Positions 8,038 through 10,557 of a stretch of 10,557 nucleotides of DNA are shown piece after piece. The notes below the pieces were generated by a model. It worked only from the letters and a program-made list of their open reading frames with translations. It did no database searches and was not told the origin of the DNA. Origin of the DNA: Solicoccozyma terricola (lineage: Eukaryota; Basidiomycota; Tremellomycetes; Filobasidiales; Piskurozymaceae); assembly GCA_001600875.1 (NCBI GenBank), contig BCLD01000033.1, positions 1 to 10,557 on the forward strand. The letters are read 5' to 3'. The position numbers and the translations under genes were made by a program. Position 1 is the stretch's first letter, and every line of letters begins with the position of its first letter.

Positions 8038-8608
8038 TGGTGTGGGGGGGGGGGGGGAGTTGTACGAAGGTGGGTTGGGGGGGATGGGGGTTTGGGTCAA
8101 AGAGGTGATACGGAAGGACGTGGACGAGGGGACGGGGACCAGGACTGAGAACAAGGACAAGATGAGGTGACGAGAGATGGAAGGGAGCGATGCAAGACCA
8201 GCTTGCGATGTGGATGTGGATGAGAAGGATGAGGTTGAGAGGGATGAGGACGATGAGGACGAAGTGGTAGGAGACGACGAGGAGATGGCTTGAATGAGTC
8301 GGATGATTCGAAGTGTTACGATGGATGATCCAGCCAGGGATCGTTGTGGGAGGGTGGACGGAGGGACGGGGAGGACGGGGGTGGGATGTCGATGATGTTG
8401 TAGTGTGTGCTGTGGATGCCATCCCCTCCCCGTCCCCTCCCCTCCGTCACCATCCCGCTCCCTCTCCCCACCATCCATCCGTCCCTTCTCTCTCTCACGC
8501 GACGGACATCCATCGGCCAGGCATCGACCAGGCATACATCCACAACACCCACACCCACAACACCACCCTCCGCACCACACCACCTACCCCACCCCCCACC
8601 ACCCCATC
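8038..8608. promoter_or_regulatory. Divergent CDT1-PSF2 intergenic region
   Basis: 571 nt separate the two start codons. The left half has a G14 run (8044-8057) and a GAT/GAG/GAC-rich purine stretch (about 8215-8290); the right half is strongly C-rich, with CCATCC and ACACCC repeats. ACGCGAC at 8497-8503 lies 112 nt before the PSF2 ATG. The long open frames here are biased low-complexity translations with no recognisable domain. An upstream CDT1 exon cannot be excluded. Joint control of both genes is inferred from the layout. Confidence 0.65.
8497..8503 (+). promoter_or_regulatory. ACGCGAC, MCB-like element
   Basis: An ACGCG core as in G1/S MBF sites, placed between two S-phase genes and identical over seven bases to the copy before RNase H2B. 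ACGCG also occurs elsewhere in the window (near 1184, 3684 and 6399), so specificity is weak. Confidence 0.35.
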
Positions 8609-9644
8609 ATGGCCCTACCAACCCACCTCACTCCCTCTCTCACACCACAAGAACTAGCATTCCTCGCAGAGCAAGAAAGCATAGACATCGTTCCGTTGTT
8701 CTCCATGGGTAGAGTTAGGTTGTTATCGGTGAGTGGGAGGGGAAGGGGGGTGGGGGGTGGAAGGGGTGGAAGGGGAGAACGGGGGGAACGGGGCATCGAC
8801 ATCCAGCAACACCAATCTGACAACTGACAATATAATATAACATTCGAATTACCCACCAGGGCGTATATGGTCCATTCAATCCACCATCAAAATCTAAAGT
8901 CCCATTATGGTTGGCTATTTCATTAAAGAGGAAGAGGAAATGTAGAATTGTACCTCCAGACTGGTTGAATGTTGGTGAGTTGGGGGGGGGGGGGGGGGGG
9001 GGTTCTCTATACGGTTTACCAACGCTACATTACCTCCCCCTACCCCCCCCCCACAACAGACAACCTAACAAACCTCATCCAAGAAGAAAAAGAAAAACCA
9101 GAATCTTTCGTTCAATTACCTACTTGTTTCATTGAAATTTCAAAGATATTACTTGATATGTGAGAGGGAGGGAGGGGAGGGGTTGGCCAGCGTCCAGCGT
9201 TCAGCGTTCAGTGCACTGACGACTCTTCTCCTCTGAAATCCATTCCACCCTCTCCCCCNCCCCCCNCCCCCCNCCCACAGTGCACCAGACGACCTACCAT
9301 CCCCATCCCAACTCCATTCCATCCTTCTCTCAATCCGTCACACCCGTCTATCTAAAATCAGACAAGGTCTACGTCCAATACCACAATCAGGTAATATATC
9401 ATCAAATCCAGATACAGGTGCATTTTCAGGTAATGGTGATTATTTAAGATTGACGGGTTTACAAAGGTTGGAAGTTGTGGAGATGAGAGGGTTTTTAGGT
9501 GGGGTTATGGGGTTGATGAAACGGTTGAGGGATGATGGAGGGGAGGAAGGTGGGGAGGGTGGGGTGGGTGGGGGTAGGGGGACGGGGACGGGGACGGGTA
9601 GGGGGACGGGGGAGAGTGAGGATGAGGATCATATGAACGTGTAG
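8609..9644 (+). CDS. PSF2: DNA replication complex GINS protein PSF2
   Basis: PSF2 is a subunit of the GINS tetramer, part of the CMG (Cdc45-MCM-GINS) replicative helicase. Exons: 8609-8728, 8860-8974, 9060-9159 and 9281-9644; 699 nt, 232 aa, phases 0,1,2. The protein begins [20 protein letters not shown] and continues IDIVPLF and [19 protein letters not shown] (41-59), then [15 protein letters not shown], all hallmark blocks of the N-terminal B domain. The helical A domain follows: [17 protein letters not shown], then [14 protein letters not shown], then [18 protein letters not shown] and MGLMKRL. The last ~35 residues are a Gly/Thr/Arg/Glu low-complexity tail with DEDH near the end, encoded by a G-rich repeat. 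GGTAAT within exon 4 (about 9389) was read through because the frame continues into conserved sequence. Yeast PSF2 is 213 aa and human 185. Confidence 0.95.
8729..8859 (+). other. PSF2 intron 1 with a donor-side G-rich block
   Basis: After GTGAGT the intron carries repeated GGGG/GGGGGG blocks (about 8737-8794, AAGGGG/GGAAGG pattern), then an AACTGAC branch candidate near 8820 and the acceptor CCACCAG. The G-runs satisfy a G-quadruplex pattern in the pre-mRNA. Confidence 0.7.
8982..9052 (+). repeat. G21 and C10 tracts facing each other in PSF2 intron 2
   Basis: G21 (8982-9002) starts 8 nt into the intron. C5 (9036-9040) and C10 (9043-9052) end 7 nt before exon 3. The intron is 8975-9059, so the arms bracket nearly all of it and could pair as a stem of about 10 bp or more. 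Confidence 0.85.
9254..9276 (+). repeat. C-tract with Ns at a 7-nt period in PSF2 intron 3
   Basis: Blocks of C separated by N at 9259, 9266 and 9273, directly before the CACAG acceptor. This is the polypyrimidine tract of the intron. Confidence 0.9.
9540..9613 (+). repeat. G-rich repeats (GGTGGG, GGGGAC) inside PSF2 exon 4
   Basis: Successive GGGG/GGGGG blocks, with GGGACG hexamer copies around 9579-9613, encode the Gly/Thr/Arg tail. They also fit a G-quadruplex pattern on the coding strand. Confidence 0.8.
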
Positions 9645-9724
9645 AGCGGATTAGGGGGAAAGTATTACAGTCGAAAAGGTTCGGGACCTCGGGACCGGGA
9701 GAGTGACGGCGGGGTTTAGGAGAG

Positions 9725-9819
9725 ACGAACGAACGAACGAACGACCGATCGACCGAACGAACGATCGACCGAACGAACGACCGAACAAACGACCAACCGA
9801 CCGATCGACCAACCGACTG
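9725..9819. repeat. CGAA/CGAC tetranucleotide microsatellite
   Basis: About 24 copies of four-base units CGAA, CGAC and CGAT, with a CGAACGAACGATCGACCGAA-type mixture. The phase is largely kept throughout, so it is an interrupted microsatellite. Confidence 0.9.
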
Positions 9820-9822
9820 GCT

Positions 9823-9855
9823 GGGGGGTCCCCCCGTCCCCCGTCCCCCGTCCCG
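9823..9855. repeat. G6-T-C6 inverted repeat followed by CCCCCGT copies
   Basis: GGGGGGTCCCCCC at 9823-9835 is a perfect short inverted repeat. It runs into about three CCCCCGT heptamers and a GTCCCGG end. Confidence 0.8.
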
Positions 9856-9958
9856 GCTCTGGCGGCGGGTCTTCTCTTACGACGAGGTCCACAGGACAAT
9901 ATCGTAAACCACCACCGAACCAACCCGATATCAGCATCGAGCAACGACATCAAACATC

Positions 9959-10006
9959 GACACGGAAACGGACACGGTGAAGGACACGGACACGGACACG
10001 GACACA
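9959..10006. repeat. ACACGG hexamer repeat
   Basis: Imperfect, then perfect, copies of GGACAC (9970-10005), with diverged copies to the left. Confidence 0.85.
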
Positions 10007-10141
10007 AACCCCCGGCGAGAACGAACGTGTACGAGTAGGGGAAGTTGGAGCATTCCACATCTCGGACGGACTATTCATCTGGGAGACGGATAGAGAAAGA
10101 GATCACTGATAAAGGGACTAGCGGGAAGGGGGAAAGAAATT

Positions 10142-10323
10142 AAATCTCTCTTCTTCTTCATAACTGAATCCTTGGTGCTTGATTCGGACTCGGGGGGAAG
10201 GGAAGGAAATAAATCTCTCTTCTTCTTCCTATGTGAATCCTTGGTGCTTGGTTCGGAGTAGGGGGAAAGGGAAATAAATAAATCTCTCTTCTTCTTCATA
10301 TCTGAATCCTTGATGCTTGGTTC
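10142..10323. repeat. 69-bp tandem repeat, 2.6 copies
   Basis: AAATCTCTCTTCTTCTTC starts at 10142, 10211 and 10280, an exact spacing of 69. Copies share CTGAATCCTTGGTGCTTG-like cores and a GGGGGAA-type end. The third copy stops at about 10323. The minus strand stays open across it with a 23-residue repeat (core KKKRDLF), since 69 is a multiple of three, but nothing else suggests coding. Confidence 0.92.
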
Positions 10324-10355
10324 TTTCGAACAATTCGACCCAAAAAACGAAAAAC

Positions 10356-10421
10356 GACCTTGCATTGCATTTAAACCAACCCCCCTCCCCAAAAATTATT
10401 GACCTTGCATTGCATTTAAAC
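10356..10421. repeat. 21-bp direct repeat spaced by 45 nt
   Basis: The 21-mer beginning GACCTTGCATTGC and ending TTTAAAC is identical at 10356-10376 and 10401-10421. Each copy is followed by a C-rich stretch. Confidence 0.9.
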
Positions 10422-10547
10422 TCCACCCCCGGCTTTTCTTCTACAAATTGGAAGGGGAAAAGAAAAAATCCCCTCTTTTAAAAATGGAAAATGGAGGAGG
10501 ATATATGTGAAGGGGTTGTTGAGGGTTTGAGGAAGTTGAGAAGAAGA

Positions 10548-10557
10548 GGGGGGGGGG
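10548..10557. repeat. Poly-G run at the right window edge
   Basis: Ten Gs run to the last base, so the tract may continue outside the window. Confidence 0.8.

Larger units (their letters stand above)
9645..10557. other. Gene-free, repeat-rich region downstream of PSF2
   Basis: No gene was recognised in these 913 nt. Open frames are driven by simple repeats and show no domain. In order: PSF2 3' flank, CGAA/CGAC tetramers, a GGGGGGTCCCCCC inverted repeat with CCCCCGT copies, GGACAC hexamers, a 69-bp tandem repeat, a 45-nt-spaced direct repeat, then purine-rich sequence ending in G10 at the window edge. Confidence 0.7.

Noticed and set aside
8059..8583. N-terminal extension of CDT1 through the open minus frame
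   Set aside because: The frame is Ser/Pro low complexity across a G14 run with no conserved motif; the ATG at 8037 was preferred, although an upstream exon is not excluded.
8313..8827. Long plus-strand His/Pro/Thr-rich frames before and over the PSF2 start
   Set aside because: Composition follows the C-rich promoter repeats; the PSF2 frame alone has conserved sequence.
9389..9433. Possible small intron in PSF2 exon 4 (GGTAAT to TTTTCAG)
   Set aside because: The frame is open through it, and at 44-45 nt it would be shorter than any other intron here. It was kept as coding, but cDNA could change this.
9651..10058. Minus-strand Arg/Ser and plus-strand Arg/Asp repeat proteins
   Set aside because: They are translations of the CGAA/CGAC microsatellite in both directions, with no domain and no splice structure.

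Overview
The window looks like a nuclear chromosome segment from a fungus, most probably a basidiomycete yeast and perhaps a tremellomycete. The evidence is five compactly packed housekeeping genes cut by many short introns (about 76-154 nt, with one exception). Donors are mostly GTGAGT, CTGAC-type branch sites are common, and the proteins have fungal-type sequences. No operons, bacterial signals, viral genes or transposase were seen. The lineage is inferred from gene structure and remembered family sequences, not from a search.

Layout, left to right. (1) 15-747, minus: RNA polymerase III subunit C11 (RPC11), complete at its start but lacking its last exon beyond the left edge. (2) 748-927: a 180-nt shared promoter. 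(3) 928-3622, plus: RNase H2 subunit B, seven exons, with one 973-nt intron filled by a degenerate tandem array. (4) 3623-3856: a short convergent spacer. (5) 3857-5327, minus: BRX1, a 60S ribosome-assembly factor, five exons. (6) 5328-5514: the BRX1 promoter and CDT1 3' region. (7) 5515-8037, minus: replication licensing factor CDT1, six exons. (8) 8038-8608: the CDT1/PSF2 divergent promoter. (9) 8609-9644, plus: GINS subunit PSF2, four exons. (10) 9645-10557: no gene seen, a patchwork of simple and tandem repeats.

The exon models were built by hand. Every junction keeps phase, and the totals divide by three: RNase H2B 1281 nt (426 aa), BRX1 1035 nt (344 aa), CDT1 1989 nt (662 aa), PSF2 699 nt (232 aa), and RPC11 281 nt visible (93 codons plus 2 nt).

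The genes form two themes. RPC11 and BRX1 serve Pol III transcription and ribosome building, and both promoters carry the 10-mer AATCACGTGA about 80 nt before the ATG. CDT1, PSF2 and RNase H2B serve replication licensing, the CMG helicase and ribonucleotide removal. CDT1 and PSF2 are divergent, and an ACGCGAC heptamer lies in both that spacer and the RNase H2B promoter. Long G:C homopolymers, some containing N, lie in introns and spacers: G-runs towards donors, C-runs towards acceptors. I found no wholly new system. The most unusual items are the minisatellite intron, the splice-site polarity of the G/C tracts, and a frame-neutral 27-nt exon that encodes the catalytic loop of RPC11.
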